Made by a program: the position numbers and the translations under genes. This document shows, in pieces, positions 33,467-44,300 of a stretch of 64,000 bases of DNA. Origin of the DNA: CAVYOE01 sp963770155 (GTDB taxonomy: Bacteria; Actinomycetota; Thermoleophilia; Solirubrobacterales; 70-9); the NCBI GenBank assembly GCA_963770155.1, contig CAVYOE010000001.1, positions 434,001 through 498,000 of the forward strand, written 5' to 3'. Each line of letters opens with the position of its first letter. Within the stretch, counting starts at the first letter, position 1. Under the pieces are notes generated by a model. That model searched no databases, was not told the origin of the DNA, and saw nothing but the letters and a program-made list of their open reading frames with translations.

Positions 33467-34785
33467 CTAGTCCTTTTCTTCTTTTTCCGCTTGCACTTGA
33501 GCTTCCCCTTGATGCGCTTCAGGCGGAAGCCCTTTTTGCACTTCTTCTTCGCGGGTGCCGCGGCTGGCGGAGCAGGCGGTGCCGGAAGCTGGTTGACGAC
33601 CTCCGCAGCGCCGAGGTCGCAGCGTCCGGTGGTTGCGGTCCCGCGGGCGGTCCCCACCTGATCGACGGGATCGCATAGGACACCGCCGGCGCCGGGCGGG
33701 TTCGGGTTACCGGCTTCGAGCGCCGGCGACCCGGCGAGCAGGGGGATGGTCCCGTTCGGGAGCAGCGCGCCCACCACCGGATCGACACCGGTCAGGTACC
33801 CGACGGCCGTGTCGACGAAGGGCGGGGTTACGGAATCACCGAAGTCACAATTGCCCGGGGTCTCGATCAGCTCGTATCCCAGCCGGGTCACGTCGGACGA
33901 GATGGTGAACTCACTGCAGTCGTTTGCGACTGCCTTGTCCCTGTTGTTGGCGATGACGGAGTTGGCGATCAACGTCGAAACCCCCTGGCTCACGAAGCCG
34001 CCTCCGTCGCCGACGTTGTCCCCGTTCGAGTCAGCCGCATTGTTGACCATGGTCACGTTGTTGAGCGCAGAGATCCCGTTGACGCTGAGCGCGCCACCGT
34101 TGCCGAACGACTTGTTGCCGGAGAAGGTCGTGTTCGTGAAGCTGGTGTTGCCGTTTGTGAAGGCCGCGACCGCACCACCCCCGGTGGCAAACGTGGTGCC
34201 CCTGCTCTCGTTGCCGTCGAAGAGAACGCGATTGAAGAAAGAGGTCCCATTGCTGCCGATGAAGATGGCGCCCCCGCCCTGGCTGCCCAGGGAGATGTTT
34301 CCCCGGAATGCCGAGTCGGTCACCGTCAACGTGCCCGGCGCAGCCGTCGTCCAGCTGAGCCCGGCGCCGTTTCCGGTGGCGCCGTCAGTGGTCAGATTGC
34401 TCTCGACCGCAACGTCGTCCAAAGCCAGGCTCGTCGCCGACTCGATTGCGCTGCCGCTGGTGGCCCCCGTGAGGGTGACTCCGCTCAGGTTGACGGTTAC
34501 CGCAGCGCCGCCGGTCATCGTGAACAAGTCGCCGGCCGTGATCCGATTGAGGACAGTCGCACCCGGGCCGGCGCCGGTGATGGTGACGTTGCGATTGACG
34601 GTGAAAGGCCCTGTGTAGGTATTTGGTCCGAGGGTGATCGTTGTGCAGCTAGGTTGCGCGAGAGCGGCCGCGAAGTTCGCACTGGTGGCCGGGTTGGGGT
34701 TACCGCACCCCGCAAACGCCGACGGGGCCGGGCCCGCCACCACCGCGCAGGCCGTAAGCGCAAAGAGCAGCGCCGCCCGCCGCAT
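33463..34785 (-). CDS. Secreted right-handed beta-helix protein with Cys-Lys-rich tail
   Basis: 440 residues from ATG 34785. Signal peptide MRRAALLFALTACAVVAGPAPSAFAG, followed by a CGNPNPATSANFAAALAQPSC cap like those of secreted polymorphic-outer-membrane or pectate-lyase-like helices. Repeats of about 22-28 residues rich in Gly/Asn/Thr (GNGAGLSW, GGGAIFIG, GGGAVAAF, GGALSVNG, GGGFVSQG) form the helix. A CDPVDQVGTARG / GRCDLGAAE cap and a Pro/Ala linker lead to the tail KKKCKKGFRLKRIKGKLKC, then KRKKKKR. The ATG overlaps the stop of the upstream gene (TGATG), so the pair is translationally coupled. Probably surface-attached or matrix; no active site identified. Confidence 0.8.
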   Translation of the reverse strand: MRRAALLFALTACAVVAGPAPSAFAGCGNPNPATSANFAAALAQPSCTTITLGPNTYTGPFTVNRNVTITGAGPGATVLNRITAGDLFTMTGGAAVTVNLSGVTLTGATSGSAIESATSLALDDVAVESNLTTDGATGNGAGLSWTTAAPGTLTVTDSAFRGNISLGSQGGGAIFIGSNGTSFFNRVLFDGNESRGTTFATGGGAVAAFTNGNTSFTNTTFSGNKSFGNGGALSVNGISALNNVTMVNNAADSNGDNVGDGGGFVSQGVSTLIANSVIANNRDKAVANDCSEFTISSDVTRLGYELIETPGNCDFGDSVTPPFVDTAVGYLTGVDPVVGALLPNGTIPLLAGSPALEAGNPNPPGAGGVLCDPVDQVGTARGTATTGRCDLGAAEVVNQLPAPPAPPAAAPAKKKCKKGFRLKRIKGKLKCKRKKKKRTS

Positions 34786-36146
34786 CACCGCTTCCTCTTC
34801 TTGCGGCGGACGCACTTCTTCTTTTTCTTGCCCGACTTCGTCTTCACCTTTTTGAGGCGGAAGCCCTTCCTGCACCTCCGCCGGCTGGCCGTTGCGGGCG
34901 GGGCCGCCGCGGCCGGCAGGACAAGCTCGGTTGCGCCAAGGTCGCAGCGTCCGGTGAGCGCCGATCCGCGGACCGTGCCGATCTGATCGGTCAGCTCACA
35001 CGCCTGCGAGCTTGACCCCGGCGGCGCCGGATTGCCGGTGTTGATGGCGGGGGAGCCGAGGAGAAGCGGCACGGTGCCGTTGGGAGCGAGAGCGCCCAGT
35101 CCCGCTGGAATGCCCGTCTGGTATCCGGCCGCGGTGTCGATGAAGGCGCCGGAGTTTCCGAAGGTGCAGTTGTTGTTCTTCTCGATCAGCACATAGCCCA
35201 ACCGGGTCACCAAGCGGCCGGCCATGAACAGGTCGCTGCAATCGTCGCCGCCGACGATGCCGTTGGTCTCGTTGCCGGCGATGATCGTGTTGGCGAGTGT
35301 GGTCAGCGAGCCTTCGACCTCGATCCCGCCACCGTCGCCGGCCGGATCACTGTTGTCGTTGGCGGTGTTGCCGGTGATCGTGACGTCGTTGAGGTGCATG
35401 GTCCCCTGTTGGCTGATGGCGCCGCCGGAGGCATTGGCCGTGTTGCCGACGAAGGTGGTGTTCGAGAGGAAGGTGGTCCCACTCGAGGCGAGTCCACCAC
35501 CTCCTCCCATGCTGGTTCCTCCGTTGACGTCATTGCCAAGGAAAGAGACGCGGTTGAACGTCTTTGTCCCGGTGCCCGACAGGTAGGCCCCGCCGCCCTG
35601 GAAGTTGTTGGCGACGTTCTCGGAGATCGCGGAATCCGTGACGTTCAGCGTCGCCGGAGACGCGCCGTTCCAATAGATCCCGCCACCGTCACCGCCGTCG
35701 GCCCCGGTGCCGCTGGTGGTGTTCGCCGTGATCACTGCATTGGTCACGGCCAGGGGGCTGTTGGTCGCATGGACCCCGGAACCGTCGGTTGCACCGGTGA
35801 TCGTGAAGCCGTTGAACGTCACTCCGGGGGCCGGGGCGTTGGTGAGCGTGAACACGTTGCTGTTTGCGCCGCCTGCGCCCGTCACCGTGGTCAGTCCCGG
35901 CCCCGCTCCGTTGACCGTGACAGTGCGGTTGACCGTGAAGTTGCCGCTGTAGTTGCCCGGCCCGAGCGTGATCGGGTTGCAGTCGGGGCTGGCGAGGGCC
36001 GTCTGGAGCTGGGCGCCGGTAGTGGGGTTCGGGTTGGGGCACCCGGCGAACGCCGACGGTGCCGTGGTCGCAGCCGTCACGCAGATGGCCATCAGCGCAC
36101 AGAGAAAGGCGCTGCGCCTGCGAATCCCTGGTGTCCCGCTTCCCAT
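34785..36146 (-). CDS. Secreted right-handed beta-helix protein with Cys-Lys-rich tail
   Basis: 453 residues, paralogue of the gene at 33463-34785 with the same layout: signal peptide (RRRSAFLCALMAICVTAATTAPSAFA), the CPNPNPTTGAQLQTALASPDC cap, Gly/Asn/Thr-rich helix rungs (GGGIYWNG, GGGAYLSG, GGGGLASS, GGAISQQG, GGGIEVEG), a C-terminal CELTDQIGTVRGSALTGRCDLGA cap and a tail RRRCRKGFRLKKVKTKSG, then KKKKKCVRRKKRKR. The start at ATG 36146 is likely. First gene of the coupled pair and divergent from the pyrimidine operon. Role unknown: adhesin, matrix or polysaccharide binding are all possible. Confidence 0.8.
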   Translation of the reverse strand: MGSGTPGIRRRSAFLCALMAICVTAATTAPSAFAGCPNPNPTTGAQLQTALASPDCNPITLGPGNYSGNFTVNRTVTVNGAGPGLTTVTGAGGANSNVFTLTNAPAPGVTFNGFTITGATDGSGVHATNSPLAVTNAVITANTTSGTGADGGDGGGIYWNGASPATLNVTDSAISENVANNFQGGGAYLSGTGTKTFNRVSFLGNDVNGGTSMGGGGGLASSGTTFLSNTTFVGNTANASGGAISQQGTMHLNDVTITGNTANDNSDPAGDGGGIEVEGSLTTLANTIIAGNETNGIVGGDDCSDLFMAGRLVTRLGYVLIEKNNNCTFGNSGAFIDTAAGYQTGIPAGLGALAPNGTVPLLLGSPAINTGNPAPPGSSSQACELTDQIGTVRGSALTGRCDLGATELVLPAAAAPPATASRRRCRKGFRLKKVKTKSGKKKKKCVRRKKRKR

Positions 36147-36208
36147 CGCTTCGGACTATACGCCCAATTTCCGGGCTGCAAATCACGAAAGCCCGGGAAC
36201 GGCGCTGC

Positions 36209-36214
36209 TATGTT
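36209..36214 (+). promoter_or_regulatory. -10 element of the pyrimidine operon
   Basis: TATGTT, about 9 nt before the PyrR-binding leader begins; spacing fits a transcript starting near 36221. No confident -35 was seen. Confidence 0.4.
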
Positions 36215-36222
36215 GGTCGAGC

Positions 36223-36256
36223 ACCTTTAACCCGGTCCAGAGAGGCCAGGAAGGAG
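36223..36256 (+). promoter_or_regulatory. PyrR-binding leader element
   Basis: CTTTAA, then GGTCCAGAGAGGCCAGGAAGGAG. TCCAGAGAGGC is the conserved loop recognised by PyrR; GGTC pairs with GGCC around it, and CCTT can pair with AAGG. The 3' side contains the AAGGAG ribosome site of pyrR, 7 nt from GTG 36263, so PyrR binding should block translation, as in mycobacteria, rather than cause transcription termination. No terminator is seen. Confidence 0.8.
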
Positions 36257-36262
36257 CAGCAA

Positions 36263-36835
36263 GTGAGCACGGAAGAGCGCGCCGCCGAGCGCGTGGTCCT
36301 CGATAGCGGCGACCTGCGTCGGACCCTCGTCCGGATCTCCCACGAGATCGTCGAAAAGAACGGTGAGGCCGGTGCCCTGGCGCTGGTCGGCATCCACACC
36401 CGGGGCGCACTCCTGGCCAAGCGGCTGCACGCGCTGGTCGGCGAGCAGCTCGGCACCGAGGTCCCGCTGGGCGATCTCGACATCTCCTTCTACCGCGACG
36501 ACGTCGAAGACCGCCCGCCTGACGGTCAGCCGGTGGTCCACTCTTCCCACCTCGACTTCGACCTCGCGGGGCGCACCGTCGTCCTCGTTGACGACGTCCT
36601 CTACACGGGGCGCACCGTGCGGGCCGCGGTCGACGCGCTGTTCGACTACGGTCGCCCGCGCCGAGTGCAGCTGGCGGTCCTCGCCGATCGCGGGCACCGA
36701 GAGCTGCCGATCCGGCCCGACTACGTCGGCAAGAACCTGCCGACCGCGCCGACCGAGCGGGTCAACGTCCGGCTCGAGGAAACCGACGGCCGCGACGAGG
36801 TTGCGATCGCGGTTCCCGAAGAGGTCGAAGCATGA
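36263..36835 (+). CDS. pyrR: Bifunctional pyr operon regulator/uracil phosphoribosyltransferase PyrR
   Basis: 190 residues. The PRPP motif is VVLVDDVLYTGRTVRAA (about 106-122), with the family signatures RRTLVRISHEIVEKN, ALVGIHTRGALLAKRL, DISFYRDD and PTAPTERVNVRLEE. Binds the leader RNA upstream of its own gene in response to UMP/UTP. First gene of the operon; pyrB follows after 10 nt. Confidence 0.96.
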   Translation: MSTEERAAERVVLDSGDLRRTLVRISHEIVEKNGEAGALALVGIHTRGALLAKRLHALVGEQLGTEVPLGDLDISFYRDDVEDRPPDGQPVVHSSHLDFDLAGRTVVLVDDVLYTGRTVRAAVDALFDYGRPRRVQLAVLADRGHRELPIRPDYVGKNLPTAPTERVNVRLEETDGRDEVAIAVPEEVEA

Positions 36836-36845
36836 GGGCTCCGTC

Positions 36846-37795
36846 ATGAAACATCTCCTGGGCGTCGAGCACCTCTCCCGCGAGGAGATCGAGCGGATCC
36901 TCGCGCGGGCGCAGGGCTTCGCCGAGGTCGGCCGCCGCGAAATCAAGAAGGTCCCGACCTTGCGGGGGCGCACGATCGTCACTCTCTTCTTCGAATCCAG
37001 CACCCGGACGAGCTCTTCATTCGAGCTCGCGGCCAAGCGGCTCTCTGCCGACGTCGTCTCGATCAAGGCGGCCGGCTCCTCGGTTGACAAGGGGGAGAGC
37101 CTGCGCGACACGGTCGCAACCCTCTCTGCCTACGACCCGGCGGCGATAGTGGTCCGCTCGCCCCACGCCGGCGCCGCCGACATGGTCGCCCGGTGGACCG
37201 ACGCCGCCGTCGTCAACGCCGGTGACGGCAAGCACGAGCACCCGAGCCAGGCGCTGCTCGACCTCTTCACCCTGACCCAGCGCCTGGAGTCAATTGAGGG
37301 GACCAAGATCTGGATCGTCGGCGACGTCCTTCACAGCCGGGTCGCCCGCTCCGGGCTGCTCGCCTTCCGCGAAATGGGCGCCGAGATCACCCTCTGCGGT
37401 CCGCCCACGCTGATCCCGCGCGGGATCGAGTCGCTTGGCTGCGAAGTCGTCTACGACCTCGACCGGCTCAGCGAGGCGGATGTCGTCTATGCGCTGCGGA
37501 TGCAACTCGAGCGGATGGGAGAAAGCTTCGTCCCGTCGCTGCGCGAGTACGCGGCCCGCTACCAGATCGACTCGCGCCGGCTCGGACCGCGGCAGCTGCT
37601 GATGCACGCGGGGCCGATCAACCGCGGCGTCGAGCTGGCGCCAGACGTGATCGACTCGCCCCAGTCGCTGATCACCGCCCAGGTCGAGAGCGGCCTGGTG
37701 GTCCGGATGGCGATCCTCTACGAGCTGCTCACCGGCCGGGAGCGAACCAAGCCCGGCGCGCCGGTGGCGCCGCTCGAGGGAGAACCGACGATCGC

Positions 37796-37799
<4 letters not shown>
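36846..37799 (+). CDS. pyrB: Aspartate carbamoyltransferase catalytic chain
   Basis: 317 residues from ATG 36846 (MKHLLGVEHLSREEIERIL). Carbamoyl phosphate plus aspartate to carbamoyl aspartate. Carbamoyl-phosphate loop SSTRTSSSFELAAKRL (Ser52-Thr55), KGESLRDT, HPSQALLDLFT (132-) and HPGP-like MHAGPINRGVE are present. An extra C-terminal tail of about 15 residues follows the usual end. The end overlaps pyrC by 4 nt. Confidence 0.97.
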
Positions 37800-39165
<1,366 letters not shown>

Positions 39166-39169
<4 letters not shown>

Positions 39170-39708
39170 GCGCCCCAAAGCTCGACGCCGAGCGGGCGGC
39201 CCTGGTCGTCGTCGACGTTCAGGAAGCTTTTCGCAAGGCGATCCCGGACTTCGAAGACGTAGCCAACGCGAGCAGCGTCTTGGTCCAGGGTGCCGATGCA
39301 ATCGGGATCCCGATCGCGGTCACCGAGCAGTATCCGAAGGGCCTCGGGAAGACCGTGCCCGAGATTTCCGAGCATCTCCCGGGAAAGACAAAGCCGATCG
39401 AAAAAGTCCGCTTCTCCGCGGCTGCGGCCGACGGCTTCAACCTCGACGGCCGCAACCAGGCACTCGTCTGCGGGATCGAGACCCACGTCTGCGTCAACCA
39501 GACGGTCCTCGATCTGATCGAGCAGGGGGTGGAGGTGCACGTCGCGCGGGACGCGGTTGGCTCCCGGACTGCCGAGAACCGCGAGCTCGGCATGGCGAAG
39601 ATGGCCGAGGCCGGCGCCGTCACCACCAGCGTCGAGACCGCGCTATTCGAGCTCCTCGGCGGCTCGGACCACGAGGCCTTCAAGGAGGTGCAGGCCCTTG
39701 TCAAGTAA
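39166..39708 (+). CDS. Isochorismatase-family cysteine hydrolase
   Basis: 180 residues with the catalytic triad Asp17 (ALVVVDVQEAF), Lys80 (IEKVRFSA) and Cys109 (VCGIETHVCVNQTVLDL). The family includes isochorismatases, nicotinamidases and N-carbamoyl hydrolases, and substrate cannot be read from sequence. It is embedded in the pyrimidine operon with 4-nt overlap to pyrC and 11-nt overlap with carA, so it is co-translated with them. A link to ureido/carbamoyl metabolism is conceivable but unproven. Confidence 0.85.
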
Positions 39709-40828
39709 CGGCAGCGGCGCTGACGGCTTCTTGCTGCTCGAGGATGGAACGCGACTCGACGGGGTGCTCTGCTTCGAGGGCGAGCCCGCCACTGGCGAAG
39801 TGGTTTTCAACACCTCGATGACCGGCTACCAGGAGGCAGTCACCGACCCCTCGTATGCCGGGCAGATCCTGGTCTTCACTTATCCGCTGATCGGTAACTA
39901 CGGAGTCTCCGCGGAGGCGATGGAGTCGGAACGGGTCCAGGTCCGCGGCGTCGTCATGAGGGAAGGCAAGAATGGAGAGGACGTCGCCACAGCCGAGGGC
40001 GGCTGGCTCGATTGGCTTCGGGACTGCGAGGTTCCGGCAATTGAAGGTCTGGACACCCGCGCGCTGGTCCGGCACATTCGCGACCGCGGAGCGATGCGCG
40101 GCGGGATCTTCCCCGAGTCGGTCAGCGAGTCCGAGGCCCGCGAGGCAATCGAGTCGGAGCCCTCGATGGAGGGAGCCGACTTCGCCAAGACGGTGACGCC
40201 ACCGGAGCCGGTCGAGATCGATGGCACCGGGCCGCACATCGTCGCACTCGACACCGGGATCAAGCTGTCGATCATCCGCCAGTTCAAGCAGCGTGGCGCG
40301 AAGTTGACGCTGCTTCCCTGCACGACCTCGGCTCGGGACGTCCTGGATCACAACCCCGATCTGGTCTTCCTTGCCAATGGCCCCGGCGACCCGGCGGCGC
40401 TCGACTACGTCGTCGCTCAGATCAGGGATGTAGTCGGGAAGAAACCGGTGGTGGGCATTTGCCTCGGCCACCAGCTCCTCTGCCGGGCGGTCGGTCTGGA
40501 GACCTTCAAGCTGCCCTTCGGTCACCGCGGCGCCAATCACCCGGTCAAGGACCTCGCCACGGGGACGATCGAGATCACCGCCCAGAACCACGGCTTCGCG
40601 GTCGCCGGGCCCGGCGGTGAGCAGAAGCTCGAGACGGACGAGCCGGTGCGTTGGGACACAGACTTCGGCGCAGCCGAGCTCTCCCACCTCAACCTCTACG
40701 ACCGCACGGTCGAGGGTCTCGTCCTCAAGGACGTCCCGGGCTGCACAGTCCAATACCACCCCGAGGCCGGCCCCGGGCCCCACGACGCCCGCCACCTGTT
40801 CGACCGGTTCATGGAGATGGCGACGTGA
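39698..40828 (+). CDS. carA: Carbamoyl-phosphate synthase small (glutaminase) subunit
   Basis: 376 residues from TTG 39698; AGGAGG 9 nt upstream decides the start. The N-terminal CarA domain is GFLLLEDGTRLDGVLCFEGEPATGEVVFNTSMTGYQEAVTDPSYAGQI; the class I glutaminase domain has Cys255 (VVGICLGHQLLCRAVG), ITAQNHGFAV and the His-Glu site VQYHPEAGPGPHD. Provides ammonia to CarB. Confidence 0.95.
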   Translation: MSSNGSGADGFLLLEDGTRLDGVLCFEGEPATGEVVFNTSMTGYQEAVTDPSYAGQILVFTYPLIGNYGVSAEAMESERVQVRGVVMREGKNGEDVATAEGGWLDWLRDCEVPAIEGLDTRALVRHIRDRGAMRGGIFPESVSESEAREAIESEPSMEGADFAKTVTPPEPVEIDGTGPHIVALDTGIKLSIIRQFKQRGAKLTLLPCTTSARDVLDHNPDLVFLANGPGDPAALDYVVAQIRDVVGKKPVVGICLGHQLLCRAVGLETFKLPFGHRGANHPVKDLATGTIEITAQNHGFAVAGPGGEQKLETDEPVRWDTDFGAAELSHLNLYDRTVEGLVLKDVPGCTVQYHPEAGPGPHDARHLFDRFMEMAT

Positions 40829-41316
40829 CCGATCACGTGACGAGCGAAGCCGGCGTCGAAGCCGTGACCGGAAAGTTGAAACGGGCGACGGCTGCCCTCG
40901 ATCAGGCCGCCAAGGAGAGAAAACTGAGCGGTGAGTCGGAGTTCGGTCCGGCGGATCGCGAGGCCCTAAGAGGTGTCATTGCGGAGCTGTGGCACGAAGA
41001 CTGCGAGTGGTTTCCACTGATCGCAGGTGTCGAGGGCGCGACCACATATCGAGGCCGCGACGGGATCATGTCCTTCTACGAGGACTTCTGGGGCACGTTC
41101 GAGGTGGCTTATCTAGAGCCGGAGTTCCGCGTAGTCGGCAACACCGTCGTCTATCTCTCGACCATGGACCTGCGAGCCAGGGAAAGCGGGCTGGAGCTCA
41201 CCCGGGAGCTCGGAGTCGTCTACGAAATCGACGGGGAGCAGATCCGCATCGGCAGGGCATACGACTCGCATGCGGTTGCCCTTGAGGCAGCGGAGGAACT
41301 GAATGCCAAGGCGTGA
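40825..41316 (+). CDS. SnoaL/NTF2-like domain protein
   Basis: 163 residues from GTG 40825, overlapping the carA stop by 4 nt. A helical N-terminus (about 50 residues) is followed by an NTF2-like fold: LWHEDCEWFPLIAGVEGATTYRGRDGIMSFYEDFWGTF, then EFRVVGNTVVYLSTMDLRARESG and VYEIDGEQIRIGRAYDSHAVALEAA. Such proteins bind small molecules or act as simple enzymes. It sits between carA and carB, overlapping carB by 14 nt, an uncommon interruption of this pair. A second family member is at 59162. Confidence 0.75.
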   Translation: MTDHVTSEAGVEAVTGKLKRATAALDQAAKERKLSGESEFGPADREALRGVIAELWHEDCEWFPLIAGVEGATTYRGRDGIMSFYEDFWGTFEVAYLEPEFRVVGNTVVYLSTMDLRARESGLELTRELGVVYEIDGEQIRIGRAYDSHAVALEAAEELNAKA

Positions 41317-44300
41317 CGACATCGAGAAGATCCTGCTGATCGGGTCGGGGCCGATCGTGATCGGGCAGGCGGCCGAATTCGACTATTCCGGCGTTCAGGC
41401 CTGCAAGGTGCTGCTCGAGGACGGCTACGAGGTGGTGCTGGTCAACTCGAACCCGGCGACGATCATGACCGACCCCGAGTTCGCCAACCGCACCTATGTC
41501 GAACCGTTGCTCCCCGGGCCGGTGGCGAAGATCATCGAGCGCGAGCGGCCGGACGCGCTGCTGCCCACGCTCGGAGGCCAGACCGCGCTCAACCTCGCCA
41601 AGGCCCTCCATGACGACGGCACTCTCGCCAAGTTCGACGTCGAGCTGATCGGCGCCGACTACGACGCCATTCACCGTGCCGAGGACCGCGAGGCCTTTCG
41701 CGACACGATGGAAGCGGCCGGCCTGCGAGTGCCGATCTCGAAGATCGTCGAGTCGGTTGACCAGTGCGATGCGGCGCTCGAAGCAGGCGAACTGAAGCTG
41801 CCGCTGATCGTCCGGCCGGCGTTCACCCTGGGAGGAGAGGGGGGAGGCGCCGCCTCGACCGAGACCGAGCTGCGCCAGGTCGTCTCCGAGGGCCTTGCGG
41901 CGAGCCCGATCAATCAGTGCCTGGTGGAGGAGTCGGTGCTCGGCTGGGGAGAGTTCGAGCTCGAGGTGATGCGCGACCGCAACGACAACGTCGTGATCAT
42001 CTGCTCGATCGAGAACGTCGACCCGATGGGTGTGCACACGGGCGACTCGGTCACCGTCGCCCCGGCCCAAACCTTGACCGACTCCCTCTACCAGGAGCTC
42101 CGCGACCAGGCGATCAGGGTGATCCGCGCGGTCGGGGTGGAGACCGGCGGCTCCAATGTCCAGTTCGCGGTCAGCCCCGAGAACGGTGAGATCGTCGTGA
42201 TCGAGATGAACCCGCGGGTCTCACGTTCCTCGGCCCTGGCGTCGAAGGCGACCGGCTTCCCGATCGCCAAGATCGCCGCCAAGCTCGCGGTCGGCTACGC
42301 CCTGGAGGAGATCCCGAACGACATCACTTCGGTAACGCCGGCGGCCTTCGAGCCGACGATCGACTATGTCGTGGTCAAGATCCCGCGCTTCGCATTCGAG
42401 AAGTTCCCCGGCGCCGAGGGCAGGCTCTCGACGCACATGAAGTCGGTCGGCGAGGTGATGGCGATCGGCCGGACCTTCCGCGAGTCGTTCGCGAAGGCAA
42501 TGCGCTCGCGCGAGCTCGATGACGAGCCCGAGCTCCCGACCTCGACCGGGGAGCTGCTCGAGCGGCTGATCAGCCCCTCGGCCGACCGCTTCGATCTCGT
42601 GCTGGAGGCCTTTCGCCGCGGGATCGAGATCGAGCGCGTTGCCGATGCGACCGCAGTTGATCCCTGGTTCCTGCGCGAGCTGCAAGCGCTCGCAACCGAA
42701 GGTGACGGAACCGAGGGACTCGAGCGCACCTACCGTTCCGTCGACACCTGCGCTGCGGAGTTCGAGGCAGCGACGCCCTACTACTACAGCGCCCACGAGA
42801 GGTCGAACGGATCGGAGGTGCGGCGGGGAGACAAGGACTCCGTCGTGATCCTCGGCGCCGGCCCGAACCGGATAGGGCAGGGGATCGAGTTCGACTACTG
42901 CTGCGTACATGCGGCGATGACAGTCCGCGAGTCCGGCCGCGACGCGGTGATGATCAATTGCAATCCCGAGACGGTCTCGACCGACTACGACACCTCGGAC
43001 CGCCTCTACTTCGAGCCGCTCACCGCCGAGTATGTGCTCTCCGTCATCGGGATCGAACAGCCCGAGGGAGTCATCATCCAGTTCGGCGGGCAGACCCCGC
43101 TGAAGCTGGCCCGCGCGCTGCAGGAGGCCGGCGCCCCGCTGCTCGGCACCCCGGTCGACGCGATCGATCTGGCCGAGGACCGAGGCCGCTTCGGTGCGCT
43201 GCTCCGCCGCCTCGAGATCGCCCACCCTCCATATGGCACGGCGCTGTCGGCCGATGAGGCGGTGGCTATCGCCGAGGACGTCGGCTTCCCATTGCTGGTC
43301 CGGCCCTCCTATGTGCTCGGCGGCCGGGCCATGGAGATCTGCTACTCGTCCGAGGACCTCGAGGCTTACCTCGGTGCGAACGTGAAGGCCGACCAGGAGC
43401 ACCCGCTCCTGCTCGACCGCTTCCTCGAGAACGCGATCGAGGTCGACGTCGATGCGCTCGCCGACGGCACCGACGCCTACGTCGCCGGGATCATGCAGCA
43501 CGTTGAGGAGGCCGGGGTCCACTCCGGCGACTCCGCCTGCGTCTTGCCGCCGATGAGCCTCGGCGAGGAGATGCTGGAGGGGATCCGCGAGACCACCCGG
43601 CGGATCGCGCTCGAGCTCGGGGTGATCGGTTTGATCAACATCCAATACGCGGTCGCCGACGGCGCCCTCTATGTGATCGAGGCCAACCCGCGGGCCTCAC
43701 GGACGGTTCCGTTCGTGAGCAAGGCGATCGGCACGCCGCTCGCAAAGATCGCCTGCCGATTGATGCTGGGTGAATCGGTCGCCGACCAGGAGCTCCCGAC
43801 CGGGTCCGATGAGCACGTCTCGGTCAAGGAGGCCGTTCTGCCGTTCTCGCGCTTCGCCGGCGCCGACGCGGTTCTGGGACCGGAGATGAAGAGCACCGGC
43901 GAGGTGATGGGCATCGCCAATGACTTCCCGACGGCGTTCGGCAAGGCGCAGGCCGCCGCCGGAGTTGCGCTGCCCCGGGAGGGCACGATCTTCATCAGCG
44001 TCACCGATGTCGACAAACCTGCTGCAACCCAGATCGCTGCCCGTTTCCACGACCTCGGCTTCAAGATCATCGCCACCGGTGGCACCGCGCAGACGATCTC
44101 GGGGATGGGCGTCCCGGTTCGCCGGATCAACAAGATCGGCGAGGGTTCTCCTCATGTAGTGGATTGCATCCGGGGTGGGGAGGTCGACCTCGTCATCAAC
44201 ACGCCGACGGGCTCGGGTGCTCGAGCCGACGGATATGAGATCAGGACCGCGGCAGTTCGCGAGGGCATCCCCTGTCTCACCACGATGACCGGCGCCTCGG

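Noticed and set aside
33746..34618. 290-residue plus-strand ORF through the beta-helix gene
   Set aside because: Hydrophobic Val/Leu/Pro-rich complement of Gly/Asn/Thr repeats; the minus strand has signal peptide, caps and tail.
36223..36262. Signal recognition particle RNA or other structured ncRNA
   Set aside because: The element is short and matches the PyrR-binding loop directly before pyrR.
42221..43645. 474-residue minus-strand ORF opposite carB
   Set aside because: No recognisable domain; the plus strand encodes an intact carB.
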